Below the pieces are notes generated by a model. The model was given only the letters and a program-made list of their open reading frames with translations. It ran no database searches and was not told where the DNA came from. DNA of 33,692 bases from Tychonema sp. LEGE 06208. GTDB taxonomy: Bacteria; Cyanobacteriota; Cyanobacteriia; Cyanobacteriales; Microcoleaceae. The stretch is from contig NZ_JADEWT010000070.1 of the NCBI RefSeq assembly GCF_015207505.1, forward strand, positions 1-33,692, written 5' to 3'. Each line of letters opens with the position of its first letter. The stretch's first letter is position 1. This document shows positions 16,408 through 25,990 of this stretch, piece by piece. A program made the translations under genes and the position numbers.

Positions 16408-17733
16408 ATGAAAGACTCAACTTCGTTCAAAAAAGGCAAAAATATATTAACTTTAATCGCTGTTAATTTGGCGATCGCTTTTATTTGTCTGGAAGCTTTG
16501 TCGCTAGCTTTTTATTTTGTCAATCAAAAACAGTTTTTTTATACCAGAACCAAAGGCAAAGAAAAAGTAGCAGAAGACATTGAAAGGCTCGGAATTAGAC
16601 TAGATGAATCTATCGTAGAAAGACTGCACCCGTTTTTTGGCTACGTGCTCAAACAAGGTGCTTTTCCCAATGAAAAATTAAAATTAAAAGTCAACAAAGA
16701 AGGCTTTTATTCCCTCTACGAATATCCGTTTATTAAAACTAATAAGAATCAATTGATTGTAGGAATTTTCGGCGGTTCTGTTGCTAACAACTTTGCCGTA
16801 GATGAATACGTCACCAAAAGATTTTCTCAAAAGTTAAAGAGTTATCCAGAATTCGCCAACAAAGAAATTGTCATTTTGAATTTCTGTAACGGTGGCTACA
16901 AACAACCCCAACAATTATTGATTTTAAATTACTTTCTGGCCTTGGGTCAAGATTTAGATTTAGTCATCAATATTGACGGTTTTAACGAAGTAGCACTGTC
17001 AAATTTAAACAACAAAGCCGGATTAGAAATAGGAATGCCCAGCGTTCAACACGTCAAGCCGCTGACGAGTTTAGCCAACAACAACTTGTCGCCGGAAGCG
17101 ATGAGTTCGATCGTGCAAATTAGCGAAACTAAAAAACAGTTGAAAGCAGGTATTGACAACTTGCAAACTTGTCAGATTGCTTTGTGTCACGCTATTACCT
17201 CGCTGAGAGTGAAACAATTAGTCAACAATTACCAGAAAGCCCTTGTCAAGTATGACCGGCAAGTCAAACAATCCAACCAAAACACGGAAAATAGCGGTAT
17301 AGTATACCTTCCCAAAGCTGACTTTGTTTTGCCGGATGCTGCTGCTTTTAATGAAATAGCATCGATTTGGTACGAATCGTCGATCGCGATGAATCAAATT
17401 TTATCAAGTAGAAAGATTAAGTATTTTCACTTTATTCAGCCCAACCAATATTATCAAACTAAACGAATCTTTACCGCCAAGGAGGACGAAATTGCGATCG
17501 ACAAGAATAGTCCTTACATTGAAGGGGTGAGAAAAGGTTATCCCGTACTGTTGTCTAAAATCGATGATTTGCAAAAAGCTGGGGTTAATGTTTTTAACGC
17601 CGTGAATATTTTGGACAATACCAAAGAAACAGTTTACAAAGATGGCTGCTGCCACTACAATTCAGTAGGAGAGGAAGTATTGGCAGACTATGTTTCCAGT
17701 TCAATGATTAAAGTAGTAAGAGAGTCAAAATAG
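16408..17733 (+). CDS. SGNH-like membrane-anchored protein, paralogue A
   Basis: 441 residues. An N-terminal signal anchor (NILTLIAVNLAIAFICLEAL) is followed by QKQFFYTRTK and ERLHPFFGYV. SGNH-type motifs: GIFGGSVANNFA (Ser124), NGGYKQPQQLLILNYFLAL (Gly163), NIDGFNEVALSNLNN (Asn193) and DGCCHYNSVGEEVLADYV (Asp412, His416). The core is thus compatible with a hydrolase or acyltransferase, but the family is not one I can name. It begins 13 bp after the previous gene and ends 4 bp before a close paralogue, so the arrangement looks like a tandem duplication within an operon. It is expected outside the cytoplasmic membrane. The function is unproven. Confidence 0.8.
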   Translation: MKDSTSFKKGKNILTLIAVNLAIAFICLEALSLAFYFVNQKQFFYTRTKGKEKVAEDIERLGIRLDESIVERLHPFFGYVLKQGAFPNEKLKLKVNKEGFYSLYEYPFIKTNKNQLIVGIFGGSVANNFAVDEYVTKRFSQKLKSYPEFANKEIVILNFCNGGYKQPQQLLILNYFLALGQDLDLVINIDGFNEVALSNLNNKAGLEIGMPSVQHVKPLTSLANNNLSPEAMSSIVQISETKKQLKAGIDNLQTCQIALCHAITSLRVKQLVNNYQKALVKYDRQVKQSNQNTENSGIVYLPKADFVLPDAAAFNEIASIWYESSIAMNQILSSRKIKYFHFIQPNQYYQTKRIFTAKEDEIAIDKNSPYIEGVRKGYPVLLSKIDDLQKAGVNVFNAVNILDNTKETVYKDGCCHYNSVGEEVLADYVSSSMIKVVRESK

Positions 17734-17737
17734 ATAT

Positions 17738-19072
17738 ATGAAAGATTTTAAGTTGATTAAAAAAATCCCAGAAATTCTCAAAATTGCTGCGATTAACTTG
17801 GCGCTTTTACTTGTTTTCGTGGAACTCGGTTCGCTGGGATGGTATTTTCTCAAGCACAAGCAATTTTTCTATACTAGATCGAATGTGCAAGATAAGTCGG
17901 CCTTAGGAATAAATTTAGAAGGAGTGCGGCTGAATCAGTCTATTATAGTCAGGCTGCATCCTTTTTTTGGATTTATTGAAAAACCTGGCCCCGATTTTCG
18001 CCCCGGTTTTAAAGTTAACAATTACGGGTTTATGTCTCCCTACGATTATCCGTTCAAAAAAACCAAGCCCAATCAATTTATCATTGGAGTTTTTGGCGGT
18101 TCTGTGGCTTCTAATTATGGAATATTTGAAGTTCAAAATAAAATTTTACCTCAATACCTCAAGCAACTTCCCGGTTTAAAGGATAAAGAATTTGTAATTT
18201 TGTCTTTTGCTACGGGAGGCTACAAACAGCCGCAACAGTTATTGATTTTAAACTATTTTTTGGCCTTAGGTCAAGAATTAGATATGGTTGTGAATATAGA
18301 TGGATTTAATGAAGTAGCACTTTCTAATCTGAACAATAAAAATAAAATCGACCTGGCGATGCCAAGTATCCAACACCTTATGCCACTGACTCAGTTAGCG
18401 AATAATAGTCTTTCTGTAAAAGCTATGAAAACAACTCTGAGAATTCAAGAAACTAAAACTAAGATTAATCAGGGGTTGGAAAGTTTGGAACACTGTTCTT
18501 TGGCTGCGTGCGATGCTTTGATTTCTGTTTACGTTCAAAGTTTAGTCAACAATTATCGCAAAGATACGATCGCCTTTGAGAAGGAACGGACTAAACCCCA
18601 AAAAGATGACAGCGGTAGCGTTATTTATATGAATACTAATAAGTCTGTTTTAGAGGATTCAGCAGCTTTTGAACAAATTGCATCGCAGTGGGCAAAAAGT
18701 TCAATTTTTATGCACAAAGTTCTGTCTGCTAGCAATGTGCCGTATTTTCAGGTTCTCCAGCCCAATCAATATTATCAGACAAAAAGGGTGTTTGGTGAAG
18801 CTGAAAAGCAGATTGCTTTTAACAAGGATACTCCTTATGCTAAGGCTGTGGAAATTGGCTATCCGGTTCTTTTGAGTAAGTTTCCTAATTTACAAAAAAA
18901 TAATATCACTATTTTCAATGGGGTCAAGGTGTTCGACAAGACTAAAGATGTTGTTTATGTAGATAGCTGCTGTCATTACAATCAAGCTGGACAGGCGATC
19001 TTTAGCAATTATGTGGGCCGTTCTATTCTGGAATATTTGCAGAAAAATGAGGCTAGGAGTAAGAAGAAGTAG
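17738..19072 (+). CDS. SGNH-like membrane-anchored protein, paralogue B
   Basis: 444 residues, clearly homologous over its whole length to the preceding gene, at roughly half identity by eye. It shares KQFFYTR, VRLHPFFGFI, GVFGGSVASNYG (Ser122), GGYKQPQQLLILNYFLALGQ, VVNIDGFNEVALSNLNN and DSCCHYNQAGQAIF. The N-terminal anchor is IAAINLALLLVFVELGSLGW. Divergence is strongest between the blocks (around 300 in the protein), while the putative catalytic segments are kept, so both copies are probably functional. It is the last gene of the co-directional run and is followed by AGTCATT heptamers and an inverted-repeat element. Substrate and exact activity are unknown. Confidence 0.8.
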   Translation: MKDFKLIKKIPEILKIAAINLALLLVFVELGSLGWYFLKHKQFFYTRSNVQDKSALGINLEGVRLNQSIIVRLHPFFGFIEKPGPDFRPGFKVNNYGFMSPYDYPFKKTKPNQFIIGVFGGSVASNYGIFEVQNKILPQYLKQLPGLKDKEFVILSFATGGYKQPQQLLILNYFLALGQELDMVVNIDGFNEVALSNLNNKNKIDLAMPSIQHLMPLTQLANNSLSVKAMKTTLRIQETKTKINQGLESLEHCSLAACDALISVYVQSLVNNYRKDTIAFEKERTKPQKDDSGSVIYMNTNKSVLEDSAAFEQIASQWAKSSIFMHKVLSASNVPYFQVLQPNQYYQTKRVFGEAEKQIAFNKDTPYAKAVEIGYPVLLSKFPNLQKNNITIFNGVKVFDKTKDVVYVDSCCHYNQAGQAIFSNYVGRSILEYLQKNEARSKKK

Positions 19073-19143
19073 GAAAGCATCTCATTTTTGTAAGAAGTCA
19101 TTAGTCATTAGTCATTAGTTATTAGTTATTTTCTTGAGTAGTC

Positions 19144-19350
19144 GTAGGGTGCGTCGCTATGAAAAATCCTCAAGGTCGATCGACTTTTCGAGTAGCGACG
19201 CACCTGATACTATTGATAAAAAAGCTTGCTGAAGAAAAAAAATGGGCCCAGTGAACGTCCTGGTTGTTTCCTCCATCGTTGAAAATAACAGGTGCGTCGC
19301 TCGAAATAGTCGCTCTTTGTTGAGGATTATCGATAGCGACGCACCCTACC
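19144..19350. repeat. 207-bp nested inverted-repeat element (MITE-like)
   Basis: Terminal arms GTAGGGTGCGTCGCTAT (19144-19160) and ATAGCGACGCACCCTAC (19334-19350) are exact inverted copies; TCCTCAA near 19167 and TTGAGGA near 19320 extend the pairing. Each half holds a second copy of the GGTGCGTCGCT core (AGCGACGCACCTG near 19193-19205; CAGGTGCGTCGCTCGA near 19290-19305), so the element can fold as one long hairpin or as two smaller ones. It lies between two convergent genes. A short AGTCATT heptamer run precedes it (about 19096-19130). Confidence 0.85.
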
Positions 19351-19364
19351 GCCGATCGCAAATT

Positions 19365-20696
19365 TTAGGTATTTGCTTCGGTTTTAGCCCGATCGCCCAC
19401 AGAGTCGATCGGCATTACCAATATCTTATCAACTCGGTTGCCGTCCATATCCACCACTTCGACGCGCAAACCGTTCCACTCAAAATGCTCCGCTGCTGTC
19501 GGAATTTTCCCCAAATTTGTAATCACAAAACCGCCCATTGTGTGGTAGCTACCCCTATTTTCTGACGATATTTCATCAATTCCAAATAATTCAAAGAAAT
19601 CTTCAACCGGGAGCATTCCGTCTAACAGCCAAGAACCGTCCTCGCGCTGAACTGCTTGGGGTTCGTCGGCATCTTCTATTGAAGGAAAGTCGCCAACGAG
19701 TTCGACTAAAATGTCGTTAACTGTCACCAATCCTTGAATGACTCCGTATTCGTCAACCACCAAGGCAATTTGATTGCTAGATTGCTTAAAAAGCTCTAAT
19801 ACTTTTAAACCGCGCGTGCTTTCAGGCACAAATAAAGGCCTGCGTAAAGAAGCACTTAAATCGAGGGGTTGACCGGTCAAAGTGCGAGACAGCATATCGG
19901 TAACGTGTACTAAACCGACAACATTATCGAGTCCGCCCTGACAAACAGGAAACCGAGAATGACCGCTGCCGAGCATTTTTTGGCGGTTTTCTTCTACTGA
20001 GTCGTCGAGGTCGAGCCAAGTAAGATCGGGCCGCGGAGTCATTAAGGCGCTGACTCGCCGATCGCCCAAACGAAAGACTCTTTCTACCATGTCTTGTTCG
20101 GCTTCTTCAAAAGTTCCGGCCTCGGTGCCTTGCTCTATTAAAACTTTAATTTCTTCCTCTGTAACTTGCGGTTCTGTGGAAGGCACAATCCCCATAATCC
20201 GCAAGATTAAGTCAGTGGAATAACTTAAAACATAAACGGCGGGAGCGCCAATTTTGGACAGCATTCGCATCGGAATAGCGACACTGGAGGCGATCGGCTC
20301 GGGGTTGTTGAGGGCGAGGCGCTTCGGCACGAGTTCGCCAATAATTATGGTGAGATAAGTTATGGTTAAAATTGCGATGACTGAGGCGATCGCCCCTGAG
20401 TAGGGTTCCAAAGCCGGAATCAAGCGCAACAGAGGCTCTACTCTTTTAGCAATCGTCGTTTCTCCGAAAGCGCCGGACAGGATAGCCAGCAGCGTAATCC
20501 CGATTTGAACAGTCGGCAAGAACTGATTGGGGGCATTAGCCAGATCCAGCGCTACACGGGCATTGAGCGAACCCTGGTTTGCCATCTGTTGCAGTCTCAC
20601 CTTCCGTACTGAGATGATGGCCATCTCTGACATCACAAACACGCCATTGAGGAAAACCAGCAGGAGAACAATCAGAAGGTCGGTACTTGGGGACAT
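19365..20696 (-). CDS. CorC/HlyC-type membrane protein (DUF21-CBS-CBS-CorC_HlyC)
   Basis: 443 residues. The N-terminal DUF21/CNNM membrane domain has three or four helices: LLIVLLLVFLNGVFVMSEMA, FLPTVQIGITLLAILSGAF and AILTITYLTIIIGELVPKRL. Its signature residues SEMA and GELVPKRLA are kept. A CBS pair spans about 210-335 (MTPRPDLTWLDLDDS; IALVVDEYGVIQGLVTVNDI). The C-terminal CorC_HlyC domain spans about 345-430 (DGSWLLDGMLPVEDFFELFG, GGFVITNLGKIP). The family includes magnesium or cobalt transport factors and was historically called hemolysin-like; ion transport is the likelier role. It runs divergently from mfd across a 332-bp gap and converges on the SGNH operon. Confidence 0.93.
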   Translation of the reverse strand: MSPSTDLLIVLLLVFLNGVFVMSEMAIISVRKVRLQQMANQGSLNARVALDLANAPNQFLPTVQIGITLLAILSGAFGETTIAKRVEPLLRLIPALEPYSGAIASVIAILTITYLTIIIGELVPKRLALNNPEPIASSVAIPMRMLSKIGAPAVYVLSYSTDLILRIMGIVPSTEPQVTEEEIKVLIEQGTEAGTFEEAEQDMVERVFRLGDRRVSALMTPRPDLTWLDLDDSVEENRQKMLGSGHSRFPVCQGGLDNVVGLVHVTDMLSRTLTGQPLDLSASLRRPLFVPESTRGLKVLELFKQSSNQIALVVDEYGVIQGLVTVNDILVELVGDFPSIEDADEPQAVQREDGSWLLDGMLPVEDFFELFGIDEISSENRGSYHTMGGFVITNLGKIPTAAEHFEWNGLRVEVVDMDGNRVDKILVMPIDSVGDRAKTEANT

Positions 20697-21028
20697 TTCT
20701 CAAATTATCGGTGGTAAAGGCGAAGCGCACTGCCGGGTTAGTCGATTTTAGATTTTAGATTGAATTGAATCCACAATCTGGGATCTGTGTCAATCTAGAT
20801 CGACAATCTCGATTTGGCGATCGACCTGTCCCTAGATTAACGGAACTGGCTGGCTGCGATCGCAAGTTCGAGATTTTTATAGAAAGCCTCTAGCAGAAAT
20901 CTACCTGTAGTTGAGTGGCACTGCCAACAGCCGATCGCCACAATGATAGATGTTTGTCGTACAATCGAACTTACTTAGCAGGCCGCGGGGAAGAGCCTTC
21001 GCCCATCGGGGATTAAAACTAACAGCCC
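20697..21028. other. Divergent intergenic region between the CorC-like gene and mfd
   Basis: No gene was found in these 332 bp. There is a short run of GATTTTA-type repeats (about 20743-20764) and several AATCTAGATCGACAATCTCG-like AT/GATC stretches. A TACAAT (20960-20965) could be a -10 element for mfd, but no convincing -35 lies at the right distance. Promoters for both flanking genes must be here. Confidence 0.4.
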
Positions 21029-24000
21029 ATGACTTTCTCTTCAATAATTCGTACTTTGGGGCGATCGCCCCTAGCAATAGAACTTCTCAACAAGCTCAAA
21101 CGGCATCACTGCTTGCAATTGGCAGGTCTAGCCCGCTTACCTAAAGGTTTGGTAGCTTCCGCCCTCGCCCAGGAAGAAGAGCGAAACCTATTAGTCGTGA
21201 CAGCAACTCTGGAAGAAGCAGGGCGCTGGGTAGCCTCTCTAGAAGCGATGGGCTGGCAAACCGTACATTTTTACCCGACTTCCGAAGCTTCGCCCTACGA
21301 GCTATCCTACTCCGACGAGAACGAAATGACTTGGGGACAAATGCAGGTGCTGGCGGATTTGGTGGACAAGCAAGAAAAAACCGCCAATCAGTCCAAGCCG
21401 ATCGCCATTGTCGCCACAGAAAGATCCCTGCAGCCTCATTTGCCACCTCGAAGTGCTTTTGAGCCTTACTGTCTGACGCTGAAGCGAGGCGAAGTTCAAG
21501 ACTCCAAGATACTTGACCGCCAACTGGCGTCGATGGGATACGATCGCGTGAATTTGGTAGAAACTGAGGGCCAGTGGAGCCGCCGGGGCGATATTGTCGA
21601 TGTGTTTCCGGTGGCGGCGGAGTTGCCGGTGCGGCTCGAATGGTTCGGGGATAATTTGGAACAAATGCGCGAGTTCGATCCGTCTTCGCAGCGATCGCTC
21701 GATAAGGTCGATCGATTAGTTTTAACTCCTACTAATTTTAACACAATTATTAAAGCAGTTTTAGTCGAAACCGGGAATTTAAAAACGAACCGCGAAGACG
21801 CGAAGGGCGCTAAGGAAGAGAAAGAGGAAGGGGAAGATAAGGTTATTAGGCGGTTGTTGGGTTTGGCCTTCGAGAAACCCGCATCTTTGTTGGATTATTT
21901 GCCGGAAAATACTTTAGTTGTGGTTGACGAACCTGCCGGGTGCGAAGCTCACAGCGACCGCTGGTTCGAGAACGCACAGGAACAGTGGGAAAGTTGCAAC
22001 CGGGAATCAGAAGCAGTAAGTGATGAAACGGAAAGATTGCCAATTGCTAGTTTGAAAGTTCCCAAAATTCACCGCAGTTTTGCTGAATTGATGGCGGATG
22101 TAGCTGTTTTTTACAGGTTAGAAGTTTCTGAATTGGCAGAAGATTCTGCTACTCGAAAAATTAAAATTTCTGCAGGGGGCGAGCAGCTATCGCCTCCGAT
22201 TAATTTGGCCAGCAGGCCTGTGCCGGTGATGCCTCACCAATTTGCTAAACTCTCTCAAATGCTCCGGGAAGAGCGCGATCGGGGTTTTACGGTGTTTATG
22301 GTTTCGGCTCAACCGAGCCGCTCTGTTGCTCTGCTGTCGGAACACGACTGTCCGGCTCAGTTTGTGGTGAATCCGCGCGACTTTTTGGCGATCGACAAAT
22401 TGCAGTTGCAGCACGTTCCCGTAGCTTTGAAATACAACGGGCTGGCTGAATTGGAAGGGTTTATCCTGCCGACTTTTCGGATTGTTTTAATTACCGATCG
22501 CGAATTCTACGGCCAGCATTCTTTGGCAACTTTTAGCTATGTCCGCAAGCGCCGCCGCGCTGCTTCTAAAAAGGTTGACCCGCACAAGCTGAGTCCGGGG
22601 GATTTTGTGGTGCACCGCCAGCACGGAGTTGGCAAGTTTCTCAAGTTGGAACGTTTGACGATCGATCGCGAAACTCGTGAATATTTGGTGCTGCAATACG
22701 CTGATGGTACTCTCAGAGTCGCTGCAGATCAGTTGGGCGCGCTGTCGAGGTTTCGGACTGTAGGCGATAAAGTACCGGATCTCAACAAGCTGACAGGTCA
22801 AACTTGGGAAAAAACTAAGACAAAAGTTCGCAAAGCTGTTAAGAAATTGGCAGTGGATTTGCTGAATCTTTACGCTAAAAGAGCTAAACAACAAGGTTAT
22901 GCTTTTCCTCCCGATATGCCTTGGCAGCAAGAGTTGGAGGATTCTTTTCCGTACCAGCCAACGCCGGATCAGTTGAAGGCTACTTTTGATGTGAAACGTG
23001 ACATGGAGGGCGATCGACCGATGGATCGCCTGGTCTGCGGCGATGTCGGTTTTGGCAAGACGGAAGTCGCTCTCAGAGCTATTTTTAAGGCGGTTACAGC
23101 GGGCAAGCAGGTGGCTTTGCTCGCACCGACGACGATTTTGACCCAACAGCACTATCACACCCTCTCAGAGCGTTTTTCGCCTTATCCGATCCAAGTTGGT
23201 TTGCTCAATCGCTTTCGCACAGAAACCGAGCGCCGGGAGATTCACAAGCGCTTGGCCACTGGGGAGTTAGACGTGATTGTTGGCACTCAAGCTGTTTTGA
23301 GCAAGGCGATTAAATTTCGCGATTTGGGCCTGTTGGTGGTGGACGAAGAACAGCGGTTTGGGGTGAAGCAAAAGGAAGCGATTAAAGCCCTCAAAACAGA
23401 AGTTGATGTGCTGACTCTGACTGCGACTCCGATTCCCCGGACTTTGTATATGTCGCTGTCGGGGATTCGGGAGATGAGTTTGATTGCGACTCCGCCACCA
23501 AGCCGCCGCCCGATTCAAACTCATTTAGCGCCCTACGATTTGGAAGTTGTGCGGACTGCTATTCGTCAAGAGTTGGACAGGGGCGGTCAGGTTTTTTATG
23601 TTGTGCCCCGGATTGAGGGGATTGATGAGTTGGCGGATACGTTGCAAACAATGGTTCCGGGGGCGAGAATTGCGATCGCCCACGGTCAAATGGATGCTTC
23701 GGAACTAGAATCTATCATGCTGACTTTTAGTGCCGCTCAGTTCGATATTTTGGTGTGCACGACGATTATTGAGTCTGGTTTGGATATTCCCCGCGTCAAT
23801 ACTATTTTGATTGAAGACGCGCAGCGGTTTGGTTTGGGTCAGCTTTACCAGTTGCGGGGACGGGTGGGGCGCGCGGGGATTCAAGCTCATGCTTGGCTAT
23901 TTTATCCGAAGCAGAATAAGCTTTCGGATGCTGCAAGGCAGAGGTTGCGGGCAATTCAAGAGTTCGCGCAGTTGGGTTCAGGCTATCAGTTGGCTGTCCG

Positions 24001-24601
24001 AGATATGGAAATTCGGGGATCTGGTGATGTTTTGGGTACCGAACAGTCCGGTCAAATGGAGGCGATCGGTTTTGATTTGTATGCTGAAATGTTAGAGGAG
24101 GCCATTCGCGAAATTAAAGGTCAGGAAATTCCGAAGGTTGAGGATACACAAATAGACCTCAGTTTGACGGCGTTTATTCCTGCTGATTATATTGGGGATT
24201 TGGATCAAAAGATGAGCGCTTACCGCTCTGTGGCTTCTGCTAATAATTCAGCAGATTTGCAGCAAATTCGGGCCGATTGGTGCGATCGTTACGGGCCCAT
24301 TCCTCTGCCGGCCCAGCAACTGATCCGCATTGTCGAACTCAAACAAATCGCCAAGCAAATCGGTTTTTCTCGGATTAAACCGGAGAACAAGCAGCACATT
24401 GTTTTGGAAACGCCGATGGAGGAGCCTGCTTGGAATTTGCTAAAAGCTAATTTGCCGGAACATTTGCGCTCTCGTTTTGTCTACAGCAAGGGGAAGGTTA
24501 CTATTCGAGGTATGGCGGTTTTGACTGCCCAAAAGCAGTTGGATAATTTGATTGATTGGTTGGGTAAAATGCAGGGCGCTTTGCCGGAAGCAATTTTTTG
24601 A
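21029..24601 (+). CDS. mfd: Transcription-repair coupling factor Mfd
   Basis: 1190 residues. Mfd displaces RNA polymerase stalled at lesions and recruits UvrA. The N-terminal UvrB-like module spans about 1-400 ([20 protein letters not shown]). The CarD-like RNA-polymerase-interaction domain is near 520 ([17 protein letters not shown]). The RecG-like helicase carries [14 protein letters not shown] (Walker A, about 670), [12 protein letters not shown] (Walker B, about 772), [17 protein letters not shown] and the [14 protein letters not shown] motif. The C-terminal TRCF domain follows ([16 protein letters not shown]). Residues about 250-270 are a charged low-complexity insert ([18 protein letters not shown]) that looks like translated repeat DNA. 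The ATG lacks a strong Shine-Dalgarno. All helicase motifs are intact. Confidence 0.97.
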   Translation: MTFSSIIRTLGRSPLAIELLNKLKRHHCLQLAGLARLPKGLVASALAQEEERNLLVVTATLEEAGRWVASLEAMGWQTVHFYPTSEASPYELSYSDENEMTWGQMQVLADLVDKQEKTANQSKPIAIVATERSLQPHLPPRSAFEPYCLTLKRGEVQDSKILDRQLASMGYDRVNLVETEGQWSRRGDIVDVFPVAAELPVRLEWFGDNLEQMREFDPSSQRSLDKVDRLVLTPTNFNTIIKAVLVETGNLKTNREDAKGAKEEKEEGEDKVIRRLLGLAFEKPASLLDYLPENTLVVVDEPAGCEAHSDRWFENAQEQWESCNRESEAVSDETERLPIASLKVPKIHRSFAELMADVAVFYRLEVSELAEDSATRKIKISAGGEQLSPPINLASRPVPVMPHQFAKLSQMLREERDRGFTVFMVSAQPSRSVALLSEHDCPAQFVVNPRDFLAIDKLQLQHVPVALKYNGLAELEGFILPTFRIVLITDREFYGQHSLATFSYVRKRRRAASKKVDPHKLSPGDFVVHRQHGVGKFLKLERLTIDRETREYLVLQYADGTLRVAADQLGALSRFRTVGDKVPDLNKLTGQTWEKTKTKVRKAVKKLAVDLLNLYAKRAKQQGYAFPPDMPWQQELEDSFPYQPTPDQLKATFDVKRDMEGDRPMDRLVCGDVGFGKTEVALRAIFKAVTAGKQVALLAPTTILTQQHYHTLSERFSPYPIQVGLLNRFRTETERREIHKRLATGELDVIVGTQAVLSKAIKFRDLGLLVVDEEQRFGVKQKEAIKALKTEVDVLTLTATPIPRTLYMSLSGIREMSLIATPPPSRRPIQTHLAPYDLEVVRTAIRQELDRGGQVFYVVPRIEGIDELADTLQTMVPGARIAIAHGQMDASELESIMLTFSAAQFDILVCTTIIESGLDIPRVNTILIEDAQRFGLGQLYQLRGRVGRAGIQAHAWLFYPKQNKLSDAARQRLRAIQEFAQLGSGYQLAVRDMEIRGSGDVLGTEQSGQMEAIGFDLYAEMLEEAIREIKGQEIPKVEDTQIDLSLTAFIPADYIGDLDQKMSAYRSVASANNSADLQQIRADWCDRYGPIPLPAQQLIRIVELKQIAKQIGFSRIKPENKQHIVLETPMEEPAWNLLKANLPEHLRSRFVYSKGKVTIRGMAVLTAQKQLDNLIDWLGKMQGALPEAIF

Positions 24602-24789
24602 TTTTTAAGTGGTGTTAAGCGAACACTTGAATTTTCTCTCTGCCCTCTTTTGTCTTAATTCGGCTACGCTACTTCGACGGTGCCGTACAAGTCAGTACGA
24701 GTCAGGACGAATCTTCCCTGCATCCATTAAATCCCTGGAGCGAATCTGTTGTCGAACTTCGTTCAGTCGTAGCACAAAGGATTAAAATA

Positions 24790-25455
24790 GTGAAAACGTT
24801 AGTGTGTGTTTTTTTTGCGATCGCGCTAGCGCAAGGAGTGCCAACGGTGGTTCAAGCTCAACAAAGTATTGACCCGATCGATCGGGTTGTTAGTGCTGGA
24901 TTGATGAATAAAGATCCTAGCGGCAATTTTAATGCTGAGGGTCTTGTCAGCCGCGCTGATTTGGCGGTTATTTTAGTAAAAACCTTTGGTTTGGAACGGC
25001 GGAAAACAGCTCAGAAACCGGATATGGAATTGCCGGACGTAGCTAAGAGTTACTGGGCTTACAGTGCGATTCAAACTGCTTTGAAAACGGGAACAATGAG
25101 CGGATATCGCGACGGAATGTTTTTCCCTAATCAAAGGGTGACTCGTGCTGAAGCTTTGGCAATTTTTGCTCAAGCCTACGGTGTTTTTCAGTTTCCCGAC
25201 GCGACTGTTGGCGAGATTTTAAGTAAGTATCCAGATGCAGGGGAAATCCCTAGTTGGGCTAGAAAGTCTATGGCTACTGCACTTTATGAAGGGTTTGTGA
25301 ATGTTGATATTGGAACCAATAAAATTAATCCTTTGAAGCCGATGACTCGCGGGGATATCGCTTACGCTTTGAGCAAGTATTTGGAACGACAGGTAAGGCC
25401 AACTTCTTTACCAGTCCGTGACGAGGGGCCTCCGAATCGTGGCATGGGAAGGTAA
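24790..25455 (+). CDS. Secreted SLH-domain protein
   Basis: 221 residues from a GTG start. A signal peptide is evident (MKTLVCVFFAIALAQGVPTV, cleavage probably after VQAQ). Three S-layer-homology motifs fill the rest: LMNKDPSGNFNAEGLVSRAD, DVAKSYWAYSAIQTALKTG with FFPNQRVTRAEALAIFAQAY, and AGEIPSWARKSMATALYEGF with PMTRGDIAYALSKYLE. SLH modules bind peptidoglycan-linked polymers. In cyanobacteria they usually precede a porin barrel, which is absent here, so this is a stand-alone SLH protein of the cell wall. It is preceded by 188 bp of non-coding DNA after mfd. The role beyond wall attachment is not readable. Confidence 0.9.
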   Translation: MKTLVCVFFAIALAQGVPTVVQAQQSIDPIDRVVSAGLMNKDPSGNFNAEGLVSRADLAVILVKTFGLERRKTAQKPDMELPDVAKSYWAYSAIQTALKTGTMSGYRDGMFFPNQRVTRAEALAIFAQAYGVFQFPDATVGEILSKYPDAGEIPSWARKSMATALYEGFVNVDIGTNKINPLKPMTRGDIAYALSKYLERQVRPTSLPVRDEGPPNRGMGR

Positions 25456-25555
25456 TATTTGTTCTGGATTAAAATTTAATTTTTGGGGATGCCAAAATGC
25501 CCGTGCCATCCCAGAGAAGTCCTAGGGTGCGATCGATTACCATAACAAAAACGGA

Positions 25556-25612
25556 TCGCGCGTGCGGAATGCGAGTCCGTCAAAAGGAGCGGATTGAAGT
25601 CCGCACGCGCGA
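25556..25612. repeat. Perfect 13-bp-stem hairpin (REP-like or terminator)
   Basis: TCGCGCGTGCGGA (25556-25568) is the exact reverse complement of TCCGCACGCGCGA (25600-25612). The loop contains GCGAGTCCGTC and GGATTGAAGTCCGC, related to the GGACTGAAGTCC palindromes inside the carbamoyltransferase gene. No T-run follows, so a dispersed REP-type element is at least as likely as a terminator for the SLH gene. Confidence 0.65.
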
Positions 25613-25658
25613 ACTCATCTTACTGCAGCTAATCTTTCTTTCCTCTGCAAAAACTCGT

Positions 25659-25805
25659 GATATCAAATCCGGTAGCATCCCAATTATAAAATCGAGTCAG
25701 ATCAAATCCGCGCTTCATCGTTCTGTATTCATCTCTCTCTTGTCTTCCTCTGTGTTCTCTGCGCCCTCTGCGGTTAAATCATTCCGATGCTACCGGAAAC
25801 GATAT
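25659..25805. repeat. 147-bp MITE-like element with about 25-bp imperfect terminal inverted repeats
   Basis: The left end GATATCAAATCCGGTAGCAT (25659-25678) continues CCCAAT. The right end, read on the minus strand from 25805, is ATATCGTTTCCGGTAGCATC then GGAAT; the two match except at a few positions. The right part (25728-25805, minus strand) recurs at 32810-32886 on the plus strand with only a few differences, including the AACCGCAGAGGGCGCAGAGA string. No open frame of substance is present. The TnpB element starts right next to the right end. Confidence 0.75.
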
Positions 25806-25809
25806 GAAG

Positions 25810-25990
25810 CTTGACACTCCCCTGCTATCGAGGCGAGGGGATTCTTGGATCAGCCAGTCGAACTTATCTCTGTTTTGTCGCCACCAGCGAGTAGAGATCG
25901 TTCTGTCCCCCAGCGTGAATTCCGGTGTGCCCCACCGTATTTAAATTGATTCCTGCACGGGCTTTCAAACCCTTTGCTAAAATATTTCTT
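25810..25990 (-). ncRNA. Possible omegaRNA (reRNA) overlapping the tnpB 3' end
   Basis: In IS605-type elements a guide RNA is made from the 3' end of tnpB through the right end, with the guide taken from flanking DNA. Here that span covers the last tnpB codons and the CCCCT/AGGGG hairpin. The guide would then be the end of the adjacent MITE-like repeat. The position is inferred from family architecture, and the extent is approximate. Confidence 0.3.

Noticed and set aside
22487..23158. 223-residue antisense frame inside mfd
   Set aside because: No recognisable domain; it lies opposite the conserved helicase core and is explained as a codon-usage shadow.
25497..25814. 105-residue plus-strand frame after the SLH gene
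   Set aside because: It spans a REP-like hairpin and the 147-bp MITE-like element; the product is low-complexity without a family match.
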